Shown: positions 1 through 10,141 of the stretch, one piece after another
How the letters are laid out: each line of letters begins with the position of its first letter
How positions within the stretch are numbered: the stretch's first letter is position 1
Assembly: GCA_001830395.1 (NCBI GenBank)
Contig: MHZN01000208.1
Location: 9,171-43,316 of the forward strand
Length of the DNA stretch: 34,146 bases
Origin: Pseudomonadales bacterium RIFCSPLOWO2_12_59_9
GTDB lineage: Bacteria > Pseudomonadota > Gammaproteobacteria > Pseudomonadales > Pseudomonadaceae
Reading direction: 5' to 3'
Made by a program: the position numbers and the translations under genes
Notes under the pieces: generated by a model
Seen by the model: only the letters and a program-made list of their open reading frames with translations
What the model was told of the DNA's origin: nothing
Databases searched by the model: none

Positions 1-23
1 ATTCCGCTGCTATCTAACGAAAC

Positions 24-47
24 AGGCGAAACCCGAGGGTTTCGCCT
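24..47. terminator. Perfect inverted repeat downstream of bamC; possible terminator
   Basis: AGGCGAAACCC-GA-GGGTTTCGCCT; no strong U-tract on the bamC strand. Confidence 0.4.
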
Positions 48-110
48 ATTGCTTGCTGACTCGATGTTGCTCAGTCGCTGCGCGCGACAACTAACGCCGC
101 GCCAGGCTGG

Positions 111-1241
111 TTAACCGAGGTTTTCTTGAATCCGGCTGAGGATGCTGCGCGCCACATCGGCGGGCGCGACGGTGTTGGCGTCTTTCTCGACCGAGACTTG
201 CACGCTGTCGCCGACTTTGGTCAAACGCACCTGATAACGTTCGGCGCTTTCTTCAATTTCTGCCGGATCAACCGCACCGTCAACAAAGGGCAGCCAAGAG
301 AAGAAACCTGGTTTTTCATCCGCCGCCGCATTGGGGTCGAGGTTGATGTAGTACACGCCGAGGCTGCGGTTAAGGTCGTCGATATGGATTTGCGCCAGAT
401 CCAGCGAGCGACCAACACTGGACCAGGAGCGGTCAAGGTCGGCGCCAAGGCTGAGGATCGGGTTGCCGTTACCGTCGGCGATCATGCTGATGCGGCTTGG
501 CGTATCGAAGGATTGACCGGCCAGCAACGACACCGAACCACCCTGCTCGGCGCTGCGCGACAGATTGGCCAGCATCTCATCCAGTAAGGCCGCTTCCAAG
601 CCCGGGTTACCGGCGCCGCTCGGCCATGGCAGATCAACGCTGCTGCCTGCGGCGCGCTCAACGCTGACCACAAAGACTTCACTGGTATTGCGCTGCACGC
701 CAGGTTCAACCCGCACCCGCACCCGCGTTTCGCCGCCGGCTTCAGAGAAGGCCACGCGACTGCTCAGGCGGCGCGCCAGGGTCGATGAGATTTGTTCAAT
801 CGGCTGCCAGGCGGTGCTGAACTCGCCCGCTTGCGGGTGCTCGTCAACCACTTTAAAACCGTTATCTTCGAAGAACTGGCGGGCCACCGGCCAGACTTCA
901 GCGGGTGGCCGCTGAGCCACTATCCAACGCGAATCACCGCTTTTTTGCAGGCTAAAGTCGCTGGCAACCGTGATGTCTTTCAAAACTGGCGGACGCGGCA
1001 CTTCAAACTCGGCATCGCCTTCGGCAATCCGTACCCCGGCCACATTGCCCGGAATCGGCAGCAGCGGGTCGAGGCGCTTGGCCTTGACCCCGGCCGGCAA
1101 TTGCATGGGCGCGGTTTCGCGGGCATCCAGGTAATCATTGCCACGATCACGGAAGTAGCCGTCCTCGCCCCAAAGCCAACCACAACCGCTGGTGCTGGAG
1201 ATCATCAGAGCTAGTACGGAGAGTCCGGCCAGTCGCTTCAT
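111..1241 (-). CDS. bamC: Outer membrane assembly lipoprotein BamC
   Basis: Start trimmed to [22 protein letters not shown] (lipobox-like signal peptide); directly downstream of dapA as in pseudomonads. Confidence 0.85.
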   Translation of the reverse strand: MKRLAGLSVLALMISSTSGCGWLWGEDGYFRDRGNDYLDARETAPMQLPAGVKAKRLDPLLPIPGNVAGVRIAEGDAEFEVPRPPVLKDITVASDFSLQKSGDSRWIVAQRPPAEVWPVARQFFEDNGFKVVDEHPQAGEFSTAWQPIEQISSTLARRLSSRVAFSEAGGETRVRVRVEPGVQRNTSEVFVVSVERAAGSSVDLPWPSGAGNPGLEAALLDEMLANLSRSAEQGGSVSLLAGQSFDTPSRISMIADGNGNPILSLGADLDRSWSSVGRSLDLAQIHIDDLNRSLGVYYINLDPNAAADEKPGFFSWLPFVDGAVDPAEIEESAERYQVRLTKVGDSVQVSVEKDANTVAPADVARSILSRIQENLG

Positions 1242-1276
1242 GCGCAACGATTCCTCAAACAAAAACAATTCCTCGA

Positions 1277-2155
1277 TTAAACCAATACGCCAGTCTGGCG
1301 CAGAGCCAGACGCAGCGGTTCTTGACAGCGCGGGGTGAGCCACGTCAGCGGCAAACGAATGCCCTCTGGCATCATGCCCATTTCATGCAAAGCCCACTTC
1401 ACCGGGATCGGGTTGGACTCGATAAACAGCGCCTTGTGCAGTGGCATCAGGCGGTCATTGATGGCCCGGGCCACCTCGGCATCACCGCGCATGGCGGCGG
1501 CGCACAGCTCACTCATCAGGCGTGGCGCGACGTTGGCGGTCACCGAGATATTACCTTTGCCACCCATCAGCATCAGCTCAACGGCGGTGGCGTCGTCACC
1601 GGAATAGACCAGGAAATCCTTGCTGACGCGGTCGAGCACCTCGCGGGCACGCTGCAGATCCCCGGTGGCTTCTTTGATGCCGATAATGTTCGGCACCGTC
1701 GATAGCCGCTCAACGGTCTCCGGCAGCATGTCGCAGACGGTGCGGCCCGGCACGTTGTAGAGAATCTGCGGTATGGCCACGGATTCGGCGATATGCCGAA
1801 AATGCAGATACAAGCCTTCCTGGGTCGGCTTGTTGTAGTACGGGGTCACCAGCAGGCAGGCATCGGCGCCGACTTCTTTGGCGGCGCGGGTCAGTTCGAC
1901 CGACTCACGGGTGGAGTTACCACCGGTGCCGGCGATGACCGGAATGCGACCGTTTACCTGGGCAACTACCCGACGAATGACTTCAACATGCTCATGCACG
2001 TCGAGGGTCGCCGACTCGCCAGTAGTACCGACGGCAACGATGGCGTTGGTGCCTTCTTGCAGGTGGAAGTCCACCAGTTTGCTCAGGCTGTCCCAGTCCA
2101 GGCCGCCCTGCGCATCCATTGGTGTGACCAATGCCACCATACTGCCCGCAATCAT
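1277..2155 (-). CDS. dapA: 4-hydroxy-tetrahydrodipicolinate synthase
   Basis: [24 protein letters not shown]...[12 protein letters not shown]...YNVPGRT...GIKEATGDL; start trimmed from ORF-track start 2275. Confidence 0.95.
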   Translation of the reverse strand: MIAGSMVALVTPMDAQGGLDWDSLSKLVDFHLQEGTNAIVAVGTTGESATLDVHEHVEVIRRVVAQVNGRIPVIAGTGGNSTRESVELTRAAKEVGADACLLVTPYYNKPTQEGLYLHFRHIAESVAIPQILYNVPGRTVCDMLPETVERLSTVPNIIGIKEATGDLQRAREVLDRVSKDFLVYSGDDATAVELMLMGGKGNISVTANVAPRLMSELCAAAMRGDAEVARAINDRLMPLHKALFIESNPIPVKWALHEMGMMPEGIRLPLTWLTPRCQEPLRLALRQTGVLV

Positions 2156-2385
2156 GCCACCGCTCCTGCCGTAAAAAGAGAGGCGCAATGGTACTGTCGC
2201 CACCCTCCTTGCACAAGCGAAGGACTTGGCTGTCTTGCGCCAAGCGCGGCTTAATAGCTCCAGCCGCCAGCCCAACTTAGCGCAACCGGGCGGCAGTCAA
2301 GCATTCCCCTCGCCGCTGCTTTTCGCTAACCTGCAGGCTAGTTTGCCGGCATCGGCCAAATCTTCACTTGTCTTAGGAATGCTGC

Positions 2386-2943
2386 ATGTCCACCCCTCCA
2401 GCTCGCGAACAATTTCTTGTCATTAGCGCCCTTGGTACCAACTCCATGGAGTTGACCAACATTCTCAGCCGCGCCAGCCATGAAAACCGTTGTTCAGTGG
2501 TCAGCACCCGCCTTACTCGGCACGGCGAATACAGCGCTTTGGTACTGCAACTAGCCGGTAGCTGGGATGCTCTGGCACGCCTGGAAACCAGCCTGCCGGG
2601 CTTGGCTAAGAAGCACGACTTCATTATTAGCGTGACCCGCAGCGCCGCCCAAGAAGTACGCCCGCAAGCGTTGCCCTATGTGGCTTACGTCAGCTCGGTG
2701 TATCGCCCGGACATTCTCAACGAGCTGTGCCAGTTCTTTATCGACCATAAGGTTGAGCTCGAGTCGATGACCTGCGAAACCTACCTAGCGCCACAGACCG
2801 GCGGCACCATGCTCAACGCCACCCTGACCGTGACGCTGCCAGCTGGCACGCAGATCAGCTGGTTGCGCGATCAGTTCCTGGATTTCTCCGATGCGTTGAA
2901 TCTGGATTCCTTGATCGAACCTTGGCGCCCGCAAAATCCATAA
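2386..2943 (+). CDS. gcvR: Glycine cleavage system transcriptional repressor-like, tandem ACT domains
   Basis: LVISALGTNSMELTNILSRASHENRCSVVSTRLTRHGEYSALVLQLAGSWD; upstream of bcp. Confidence 0.8.
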   Translation: MSTPPAREQFLVISALGTNSMELTNILSRASHENRCSVVSTRLTRHGEYSALVLQLAGSWDALARLETSLPGLAKKHDFIISVTRSAAQEVRPQALPYVAYVSSVYRPDILNELCQFFIDHKVELESMTCETYLAPQTGGTMLNATLTVTLPAGTQISWLRDQFLDFSDALNLDSLIEPWRPQNP

Positions 2944-2953
2944 GGAGTCGCAG

Positions 2954-3427
2954 ATGACCGTTGCACTCGACCAACCGGTTACTGACTTTCAGGCCCAGGC
3001 CACCAGCGGCCAACAGGTTTCGCTGAGCGCGCTGCAGGGTCAGCAGGTGGTGATTTACTTCTACCCCAAAGACAGCACACCGGGCTGCACCACCGAGGGC
3101 CAAGGCTTTCGCGACCTTTATGCCGAGTTTCAAGCGGCCAATACGCAGGTTTTTGGCGTATCGCGCGACAGCTTAAAGGCTCACGAAAACTTCAAGTGCA
3201 AGCAGCAGTTCCCCTTCGAGCTGATCAGCGATGGCGACGAGGCACTGTGTCAGTTGTTTGCAGTGCTCAAGCTGAAAAAGCTCTATGGCAAGGAATACCT
3301 GGGCATCGAGCGCAGCACTTTTCTGCTCGATCAGCACGGCGTACTGCGCCAAGAATGGCGTGGCGTTAAAGTGCCCGGCCATGTCGACGCCGTACTGGCG
3401 GCGGCGCAGGCACTGCAGCAGCGCTAA
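2954..3427 (+). CDS. bcp: Thioredoxin-dependent thiol peroxidase (Bcp/PrxQ)
   Basis: VIYFYPKDSTPGCTTEGQGFRDL peroxidatic Cys motif. Confidence 0.93.
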   Translation: MTVALDQPVTDFQAQATSGQQVSLSALQGQQVVIYFYPKDSTPGCTTEGQGFRDLYAEFQAANTQVFGVSRDSLKAHENFKCKQQFPFELISDGDEALCQLFAVLKLKKLYGKEYLGIERSTFLLDQHGVLRQEWRGVKVPGHVDAVLAAAQALQQR

Positions 3428-3457
3428 GGGCCGACTGGGTTGCCGAGAGGACTTGAC

Positions 3458-3522
3458 GTAGGGTGGGCTTTAGCCCACCAAGATGGCGACGCTCTGCGGC
3501 GGTGGGCTGAAGCCCACCCTAC
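3458..3522. repeat. REP-like double-hairpin palindrome between convergent bcp and tusA-like genes
   Basis: GTAGGGTGGGCTTTAGCCCACC ... GGTGGGCTGAAGCCCACCCTAC; each arm is self-complementary and the two arms are mutually inverted. Confidence 0.8.
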
Positions 3523-3552
3523 AAGCCGAACCAACCAGCCGGCATTTACCCC

Positions 3553-3804
3553 TCAGGCTTTACGCAGCCAGTAGCGATACACCCCGCCCGCTTCATCTTC
3601 ATGCACCAACTCATGTCCAGCTAGACGTGCGAAGGCGCGAAAGTCTCGTTGCGAGCCGGCATCGGTGGCCGTCACTTTCAGTAGCTCACCGCTGGCCAAG
3701 CCATTGAGCGCCAGCTTGGCCTTCAGCAGCGGCAAGGGGCAGCTCAAGCCGCTGGCATCCACTTCGCCCGCGCAGGCAGTTAGCTCATCAAATTTGTCAG
3801 TCAT
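3553..3804 (-). CDS. TusA-family sulfurtransferase
   Basis: VDASGLSCPLPLLKAKLALNGLASGELLKVTATD; conserved CPxP motif. Confidence 0.88.
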   Translation of the reverse strand: MTDKFDELTACAGEVDASGLSCPLPLLKAKLALNGLASGELLKVTATDAGSQRDFRAFARLAGHELVHEDEAGGVYRYWLRKA

Positions 3805-3879
3805 ACCAGCACCTTTTCATAGGCCCGCAGGATAGCGATGCCGCGCGGCTCTGGCCAGCCACCTAAACAGGCGGCTACA

Positions 3880-4075
3880 CAGACTGTGTGAAAACTACTG
3901 CGCTCGGTTATGCGGCGTTAAAAACAGGCTCGGAAAGCGTCTTATCGCTAACGCGCTTCAGCGCGGCCCGGAGGGCGAGTGCAACGAGTACTGCTCATTT
4001 ACAACTCGTAAATTCCGCGTCCTCGCCTGCTTTTGCCTTGCTTAACCTTCGCTCGCCACGTTTTCACACGGCCTG
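3880..4075 (-). mobile_element. MITE-like element copy 1 (196 bp)
   Basis: Ends CAGACTGTGTGAAAAC ... GTTTTCACACGGCCTG; flanked by TACA at 3876-3879 and 4076-4079; opposite orientation to copies 2 and 3. Confidence 0.8.
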
Positions 4076-4109
4076 TACAGTAGCGTCTTTATCGCCAAGA
4101 GCTCTGTGC

Positions 4110-5543
4110 ATGAATTTTTTGCGCCCCACGCTGCTGACACTGGCCTGCCTGCTCGCCACTCCCGGGATTGCCAGCGATCTGCCCTCGCTCGGCGACTCCA
4201 GCTCCTCGGTGGTCTCGCCCCAGCAAGAGCACTTGCTCGGCCGTGCCTGGTTAAGCCTGCTGCGCGGCCAGGTGCCACAGCTTAACGATCCGCAGCTCAA
4301 GAGTTTTGTCGAAAACAGCGTGTATCGACTGGTTGAAACCAGCCAGGTACAAGATCGGCGCTTAGAGTTCGTGCTGATCAAAAGCTCACAGCTGAACGCC
4401 TTCGCCGCACCGGGCGGCATTATCGGGGTTAACGGCGGCCTGTTCCTATATGCGCAAACTGAAGCCGAATACGCCTCGGTAATGGCCCACGAACTGGCTC
4501 ACTTATCGCAACGCCACTTTGCCCGCGGCCAAGAAGCCCAGCAACGCATGCAACTGCCAATGATGGCCGCCCTGCTGGGTGGCATCATCGCTGCCGCGGC
4601 CGGCGCCGGCGATGCCGGTATGGCCGCAATAATCGGCACCCAGGCGGCGGCCATGCAAGAACGACAACGCTTCTCCCGGCAGAACGAGCAAGAAGCCGAC
4701 CGCATCGGCATTCTTAACCTAGAAAAAGCCGGTTACGACCCGCGCGCCATGCCCAGCATGTTCGAGCGCCTGATGCGTCAGTACCGCTACGACCGCAAGC
4801 CACCGGAGTTCCTGCTCAGTCACCCGGTGAGCGAGTCGCGCATCGCCGACACCCGCAACCGCGCCGAGCAGTATCCCGCCACCGGCATCGAAGACAGCCT
4901 GCGCTATCAAATGATGCGCGTGCGGGTGCAAATCGCCTTCGAAGAAACCCCAGGGCTGGCCGCCAAGCGCTATCGCAGCATTCTCGATGAAAGCCCCAAG
5001 CAGGATATTGCCCGCTACGGCCTGACACTGGCGCAGCTTAAAGGCGGCCTGCTGGATGAAGCCCGGGAAAGCCTAAAACCCCTGCTGGACAAAGCGCCCA
5101 ATGAGCTGATCTACAACCTGGTGCTGATAGAACTGGACACCACCGCCAATCGCCTCAAAGAAGCCCAGGAGCGGGTTCAGCGACTGCTCAAACTCTACCC
5201 CAAGGATTACCCGCTCAATCAAAGCCAGGCTGATCTGCTGCTCAAGCAGAACCGTTCCGCCGAAGCAGAGAAGATCCTCGACATGCTGGTGAAAGAGCGC
5301 CCCTACGATCCGGACATCTGGTATCAGGTCGCGGAAACCCGCGGTCTGTCCGGCAATATCATCGGTTTGCACCAGGCGCGCGGCGAGTACTTTGCCTTGG
5401 TCGGCGACTTCGACCAGGCCATCCAGCAGTTGGAGCTGGCCAAGCGCCGCGCCAGCAATAACTTCCAACTGGCTTCGCGGATTGACGCCCGCCAGCAGAT
5501 CTTTATCGAAGAGCAGAAAATGGTTAAACAAATGCTCCGCTGA
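4110..5543 (+). CDS. bepA: Periplasmic M48 metalloprotease with TPR region, BepA/YfgC-like
   Basis: Signal peptide MNFLRPTLLTLACLLATPGIAS; HELAHLSQRH zinc motif; C-terminal TPR-like region. ORF-track start at 3888 comes from readthrough of the repeat element. Confidence 0.88.
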   Translation: MNFLRPTLLTLACLLATPGIASDLPSLGDSSSSVVSPQQEHLLGRAWLSLLRGQVPQLNDPQLKSFVENSVYRLVETSQVQDRRLEFVLIKSSQLNAFAAPGGIIGVNGGLFLYAQTEAEYASVMAHELAHLSQRHFARGQEAQQRMQLPMMAALLGGIIAAAAGAGDAGMAAIIGTQAAAMQERQRFSRQNEQEADRIGILNLEKAGYDPRAMPSMFERLMRQYRYDRKPPEFLLSHPVSESRIADTRNRAEQYPATGIEDSLRYQMMRVRVQIAFEETPGLAAKRYRSILDESPKQDIARYGLTLAQLKGGLLDEARESLKPLLDKAPNELIYNLVLIELDTTANRLKEAQERVQRLLKLYPKDYPLNQSQADLLLKQNRSAEAEKILDMLVKERPYDPDIWYQVAETRGLSGNIIGLHQARGEYFALVGDFDQAIQQLELAKRRASNNFQLASRIDARQQIFIEEQKMVKQMLR

Positions 5544-5565
5544 AGCTTTTCGAGCATTAGACGCG

Positions 5566-5601
5566 CAATAAAAAACCGGCCAAGCAGCCGGTTTTTTATT
5601 G
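5566..5601. terminator. Bidirectional intrinsic terminator between convergent bepA and nadA
   Basis: CAATAAAAAACCGGC-CAAGCA-GCCGGTTTTTTATTG. Confidence 0.9.
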
Positions 5602-5617
5602 CCTGAACGAGCTAACG

Positions 5618-6676
5618 CTAAGCGTTACCCAACGACTGCAAACGCGCCGCCTGGGTGAAGTCGAGCATGCGCTTGAGTGGTTGCACGGCACGCGGCACCA
5701 AGGCTGGATCGACCAGTATCTCGTTGCGGCCCTCACGCAGGCACTGCAGGGTGCGCTCCAGGGTATTCATGGCCATCCAGGGGCAATGCGCGCAACTGCG
5801 GCACGCTGCGCCATTACCGGCGGTAGGCGCCTCGATAAAGACCTTGTCCGGGCACAACTGCTGCATCTTGTAGAAGATGCCGCGGTCGGTGGCGACGATA
5901 AAGGTCTTATTGGGCAGGGTTTGCGCCGCCTTGATCAGCTGACTGGTGGAACCCACCGCATCGGCCAGGTCAATCACCGCCTCGGGCGACTCCGGGTGCA
6001 CCAGAATCGCCGCCTCCGGGTACAGCGCCTTCATGTCCTGCAGTTGCTTGGCCTTGAACTCCTCGTGGACGATGCAGGCACCGTCCCACAGCAGCATGTA
6101 GGCACCGGTTTGTTTCTGGATATAGCGCCCCAGGTGCTTGTCCGGCGCCCAGATGATTTTCTCGCCGTTATCCATCAGGCTTTCGACGATTTCCAGCGCG
6201 CAACTGGAGGTCACCACCCAATCGGCGCGGGCTTTGACCGCCGCCGAGGTGTTGGCATACACCACCACGGTGCGCTCGGGATGCTGATCACAAAAGGCCG
6301 CGAACTCCTCAACCGGACAACCCAGGTCCAGCGAGCAGGTCGCCTCCAGAGTCGGCATCAGGATGCGTTTTTCCGGGTTAAGGATCTTCGCCGTCTCGCC
6401 CATAAACTTGACGCCGGCCACCAGCACCGTCTGCGCCGAGCTTTGGCTGCCAAAACGGGCCATTTCCAGCGAATCCGAAACGCAACCACCGGTTTCTTCG
6501 GCCAACGCCTGAATCACCGGATCGCAATAATAGTGCGCCACCAGCACGGCATTCTGCGCTTTGAGTTCGGCCGCAATGGCGGCGCGATACTGCGCCTCTT
6601 CTGCGGCAGTCAGCGGCTTGGGTTGCTGTGCATCGAGATGAGCTTGAACAAGCAGGCGTTCGGCAATGTGCGACAT
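5618..6676 (-). CDS. nadA: Quinolinate synthase
   Basis: [18 protein letters not shown]...[21 protein letters not shown]...[15 protein letters not shown]; start trimmed. Confidence 0.95.
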   Translation of the reverse strand: MSHIAERLLVQAHLDAQQPKPLTAAEEAQYRAAIAAELKAQNAVLVAHYYCDPVIQALAEETGGCVSDSLEMARFGSQSSAQTVLVAGVKFMGETAKILNPEKRILMPTLEATCSLDLGCPVEEFAAFCDQHPERTVVVYANTSAAVKARADWVVTSSCALEIVESLMDNGEKIIWAPDKHLGRYIQKQTGAYMLLWDGACIVHEEFKAKQLQDMKALYPEAAILVHPESPEAVIDLADAVGSTSQLIKAAQTLPNKTFIVATDRGIFYKMQQLCPDKVFIEAPTAGNGAACRSCAHCPWMAMNTLERTLQCLREGRNEILVDPALVPRAVQPLKRMLDFTQAARLQSLGNA

Positions 6677-6831
6677 GTTCTTTCGACCTGTAAGCGTGGG
6701 GCGCGACGGCTCAGTATACCAGCGGCGAGCCGTGCAACCGAACCGGCTAAACGCCACCACTGCCTGCCGCGTAGGTCAACCAGAGGATCCGCACAGCAGA
6801 GGGCAAAGACTTTACTGCCAGCCAGAAACAG

Positions 6832-6854
6832 AAAAAGGCGCCCTAGGGCGCCTT
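6832..6854 (-). terminator. Intrinsic terminator of tRNA-Pro
   Basis: Minus strand AAAGGCGCCCTAGGGCGCCTTTTT just downstream of the tRNA. Confidence 0.7.
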
Positions 6855-6866
6855 TGACTTGATATA

Positions 6867-6943
6867 TGGTCGGGGTAAGGGGATTCGAACTCCTGACATC
6901 CTGCTCCCAAAGCAGGCGCGCTACCGGACTGCGCTATACCCCG
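6867..6943 (-). tRNA. tRNA-Pro (anticodon TGG), CCA encoded
   Basis: Minus strand CGGGGTATAGCGCAGTCCGGTAGCGCGCCTGCTTTGGGAGCAGG...GTTCGAATCCCCTTACCCCGACCA. Confidence 0.95.
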
Positions 6944-7076
6944 GTATATGCAACAGTAAAACATTGCATATTAAAATCGTACGCCAGCAAAACTACCGCT
7001 GCCGCAAACGACTGCATGCCTTGCAAGATGGCGATGCTTCAAGCCACCTGACTAACAACATGCAACGTTTTAATGA

Positions 7077-7152
7077 TGGTGGGTCGTGTGGGATTCGAAC
7101 CTACGACCAATTGGTTAAAAGCCAACTGCTCTACCAACTGAGCTAACGACCC
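7077..7152 (-). tRNA. tRNA-Lys (anticodon TTT), CCA encoded
   Basis: Minus strand GGGTCGTTAGCTCAGTTGGTAGAGCAGTTGGCTTTTAACCAATTGGTCGTAGGTTCGAATCCCACACGACCCACCA. Confidence 0.95.
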
Positions 7153-7209
7153 ATCGGGGACGTATCATACTGATTTACTGAACAAAATCAATAACAAGCA
7201 AGTAACGAT

Positions 7210-7884
7210 TTAGAAATAACGAGTCGGATCGGTTACCCCGGCCTGAGCAAACCCTGCCGCGCGCAGCCGGCAACTGTCACATTTGCCACAGGCACGGCCC
7301 TGTTCATCGGCCTGGTAGCAAGACACCGTCAAGGCGTAATCCACCCCAAGCTTCAGGCCGGCGACGACTATCTCGCCCTTGCTCATGGCCTGTAACGGCG
7401 CCTGAATCCGAAAGCCCTGACCTTCGACGCCGGCCTTGGTGGCCAGGTTGGCCAGGGTTTCAAAAGCGGCAATAAACTCCGGACGGCAATCCGGATAGCC
7501 GGAGTAATCCACCGCATTCACTCCGATAAAAATGTCGCGCGCGCCCAGCACTTCGGCCCAACCCAGCGCCAGAGACAGAAACAGGGTGTTGCGCGCCGGC
7601 ACATAGGTAACCGGAATGCCTTCAACCGGATGCTCTGGCACCGCAATCGAGGCATCGGTCAGCGCCGAGCCGCCGATGCCATTGAGGTTCATGCCGATAA
7701 CCTTGTGCTCGACCACCCCCAACTGCTTGGCCACCTGCTCGGCCGCTTGCAATTCGGCGCGATGGCGCTGGCCATAGTCGAAACTCATGGTGTAGCAGGC
7801 ATAACCTTCGGCGCGCGCCATGGCCACTACGGTGGCGGAATCAAGGCCGCCGGAGAGCAAAATTACTGCTTTCTTATCTGTCAT
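7210..7884 (-). CDS. queC: 7-cyano-7-deazaguanine synthase
   Basis: [20 protein letters not shown]-loop; C-terminal [10 protein letters not shown] zinc site. Confidence 0.95.
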   Translation of the reverse strand: MTDKKAVILLSGGLDSATVVAMARAEGYACYTMSFDYGQRHRAELQAAEQVAKQLGVVEHKVIGMNLNGIGGSALTDASIAVPEHPVEGIPVTYVPARNTLFLSLALGWAEVLGARDIFIGVNAVDYSGYPDCRPEFIAAFETLANLATKAGVEGQGFRIQAPLQAMSKGEIVVAGLKLGVDYALTVSCYQADEQGRACGKCDSCRLRAAGFAQAGVTDPTRYF

Positions 7885-7898
7885 GTTCGTCTCCCGCC

Positions 7899-8546
7899 TC
7901 AGTGTCCCGGCGCGTCATCCCAAAGAATTTTGTGCAGCTGCATTTGCAACCGTACCGGCAAGTTGTCGGCAATGATCCACTCGGCCAAGGTGCGTGCGGC
8001 AACCTGATGATGGCTGGGCGAAAACAACACCTCGCCGGCGCGCTGCTCCAAGCGATACTCGATCAGCTTGGAAACCGCCCAGTCGTAGTCTTCACGGGAG
8101 CAGATGACAAATTTCACCTGATCATTGGGCGTGAGCAGGCCGATATTCTCGTAGCGATTACGGCCAACCTCGGCCGAGCCTGGAGTTTTCAGATCGACCA
8201 CCCGACTGACCCGCGGATCGACCGCCGCGATATCCAGCGCGCCGCTGGTTTCCAGGGAGACCTGATAACCGGCGTCACACAACTGCTTGAGCAAGGGAAT
8301 GCAATTGGGCTGGGCCAATGGCTCGCCGCCGGTCACGCACACATAGCGCGGCTTATAGCCGGCCACTTGGTCGAGAATGGCGTCCAAGGATTGCAACTCA
8401 CCACCACTGAAGGCGTAGGCGGTGTCGCAGTATTGGCAACGCAGCGGGCAGCCGGTCAGGCGAACGAACACTGTCGGTAAACCGGCGGTGCGCGTTTCGC
8501 CCTGCAGCGAGTAAAAAATTTCGGTAATGCGCAGGGTTTCTTGCAT
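7899..8546 (-). CDS. queE: 7-carboxy-7-deazaguanine synthase (radical SAM)
   Basis: [18 protein letters not shown] radical-SAM cluster motif, [10 protein letters not shown]; start trimmed to [17 protein letters not shown]. Confidence 0.92.
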   Translation of the reverse strand: MQETLRITEIFYSLQGETRTAGLPTVFVRLTGCPLRCQYCDTAYAFSGGELQSLDAILDQVAGYKPRYVCVTGGEPLAQPNCIPLLKQLCDAGYQVSLETSGALDIAAVDPRVSRVVDLKTPGSAEVGRNRYENIGLLTPNDQVKFVICSREDYDWAVSKLIEYRLEQRAGEVLFSPSHHQVAARTLAEWIIADNLPVRLQMQLHKILWDDAPGH

Positions 8547-8707
8547 ATCAGCCACGGGCGTGACGGCGACACAGGCCATCCGCCTCCGTTGCGCCTCTTT
8601 AGAGGAAAAATGGGGGGCATGGATTGTATACGAAAAAATCCCCGGGAGAGATTTTTCACGTCGTGCAGCGACGGCCCGAAGGGTGGCTACCAGGGATGGC
8701 AGGCCAT

Positions 8708-8736
8708 AAAAAACCCGCGACAGGCGCGGGTTTTCT
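8708..8736 (-). terminator. Intrinsic terminator downstream of cpoB
   Basis: Minus strand AAAACCCGCGCCTGTCGCGGGTTTTTTA. Confidence 0.75.
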
Positions 8737-8769
8737 TGATCATCTGGCCAGCCCCGTAAGGTGCCTTGA

Positions 8770-9582
8770 TTACAAACGCTTCAATTCACGCTGCGCCAAC
8801 TGCGCCGCCGAACTGGTCGGATACTGCGCAATCACTTGCTGAAATATCCCTTTGGCTTTATCCAGATTGCCCAAACGCAACTCGACATCGCCCAACTTGT
8901 ATAACGAATCCGGCACCTTGGTGTGGCTTGGATAGTTCTGACTGACCTTGGCAAAAGCCTGCCCGGCGGCCTGCAAACGACCCTGAGCAACATTCACCTC
9001 ACCCAACCAATACTGAGCATTACCAGCGTATTGGCTGTTTGGATATTTGCGCAAGAAAGCCTCAAAGGCCTGACTGGCTTTATCGAAGTCCTTGGCCTTG
9101 ATCAGCTCAAAGGAGGCGTCGTAATAGAGCTTTTCTTTGGCCGGATCGCCAGGCTCATTGCTCGCCGGGGCATTGGCCGCCGGTGCTGCGGGGCTGCCGG
9201 CGGCGTTAATCACGCCAGCAGCCGGGGAATTTTGCGTTGCCGGGGCGCCTAAAGCACCGCTGGACACACGCTGATCAAGAGACTGATAACGCTCCAGGCT
9301 CTCTTGCTTTAAGCGTTGAATCTCATTTTGCTGCTCTTCAACCATGCCGCGCAGTTGACCGAGCTCTTGCTGCATCTGTTGCAACTGCATAAACAGCTGG
9401 CCTTGCGCGGAGGCCGGGGCTGCAGCCCCACCCTCTGCATAGGCGCCAGACGTGCCATAACCGGCGGGTGGATAACCACTGTTGCCTGAGGCTGCAGTGT
9501 TATCACCCATGGGGATCTCAGCCAATGCCGCAAGCGGCAAACTAAGGACCAAAACAGCTAAAGCACGCTGACACTTAAACAT
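8770..9582 (-). CDS. cpoB: Cell division coordinator CpoB/YbgF, coiled coil + TPR
   Basis: Signal peptide; LYYDASFELIKAKDFDKASQAFEAFLRKYPNSQYAGNAQYWLGEVN; follows pal. Confidence 0.9.
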   Translation of the reverse strand: MFKCQRALAVLVLSLPLAALAEIPMGDNTAASGNSGYPPAGYGTSGAYAEGGAAAPASAQGQLFMQLQQMQQELGQLRGMVEEQQNEIQRLKQESLERYQSLDQRVSSGALGAPATQNSPAAGVINAAGSPAAPAANAPASNEPGDPAKEKLYYDASFELIKAKDFDKASQAFEAFLRKYPNSQYAGNAQYWLGEVNVAQGRLQAAGQAFAKVSQNYPSHTKVPDSLYKLGDVELRLGNLDKAKGIFQQVIAQYPTSSAAQLAQRELKRL

Positions 9583-9588
9583 GGCTAA

Positions 9589-10092
9589 TTACTTAACCAG
9601 GTTTACACGGCGGTTTTGCGCCATGCTTTCTTCGTCGCTACCGGTAGCAGCTGGACGCTCTTCACCGTAAGAAACCACTTCCAGCTGAGCTGGCGAAACG
9701 CCTTGCAGCACTAGGTAGCGCTGAACGGCCATGCCACGACGCTCGCCCAGAGCCATGTTGTACTCACGGGTGCCACGCTCATCGGTGTTGCCTTGCAGCA
9801 CAACGCGCGAACCGTCGCCTTTCAAGTCTTTAGCGTGCACATCAAGGGCGCGCATGGCTTCTGGCAGCAGATCCGAGCTGTCGTAAGCGAAGTAGAAAGT
9901 GGTGATAGCGCGCAGAGCGGCTTCGTCAGCCAGCATGCCGTCAGTGCCCGAGCCGTTGGCGTTGGCGTTGTAGCCAGCGTTAGGATCGATAGCGCCTTCG
10001 CCAGTATTGTCAGCGCCTTTCGACGAGCAACCAGCAGCTACAGCCAGAGTCAAAGCCAGTGCAGCAAGTTTGCCAAATTTCAGCATTTCCAT
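9589..10092 (-). CDS. pal: Peptidoglycan-associated lipoprotein Pal/OprL
   Basis: Lipobox AAGCSSKG; OmpA-like TYFFAYDSSD region and [21 protein letters not shown]. Confidence 0.95.
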   Translation of the reverse strand: MEMLKFGKLAALALTLAVAAGCSSKGADNTGEGAIDPNAGYNANANGSGTDGMLADEAALRAITTFYFAYDSSDLLPEAMRALDVHAKDLKGDGSRVVLQGNTDERGTREYNMALGERRGMAVQRYLVLQGVSPAQLEVVSYGEERPAATGSDEESMAQNRRVNLVK

Positions 10093-10141
10093 CGTTTAAC
10101 TCCTTGTGAGTTTTAGTTAATAAGCCAAAAGGCTGGTTGTT

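Noticed and set aside
3888-4109. 74-residue N-terminal extension of the M48 protease
   Set aside because: Encoded by the MITE-like element; a normal signal peptide starts at 4110.
5681-6862. 393-aa plus-strand ORF opposite nadA
   Set aside because: Antisense shadow of nadA; R/H/G-rich translation without domain motifs.
6866-7146. Plus-strand ORFs across the two tRNA genes (e.g. GKGIRTPDILLPKQARYRTALYP)
   Set aside because: Classic spurious translation of antisense tRNA sequence.
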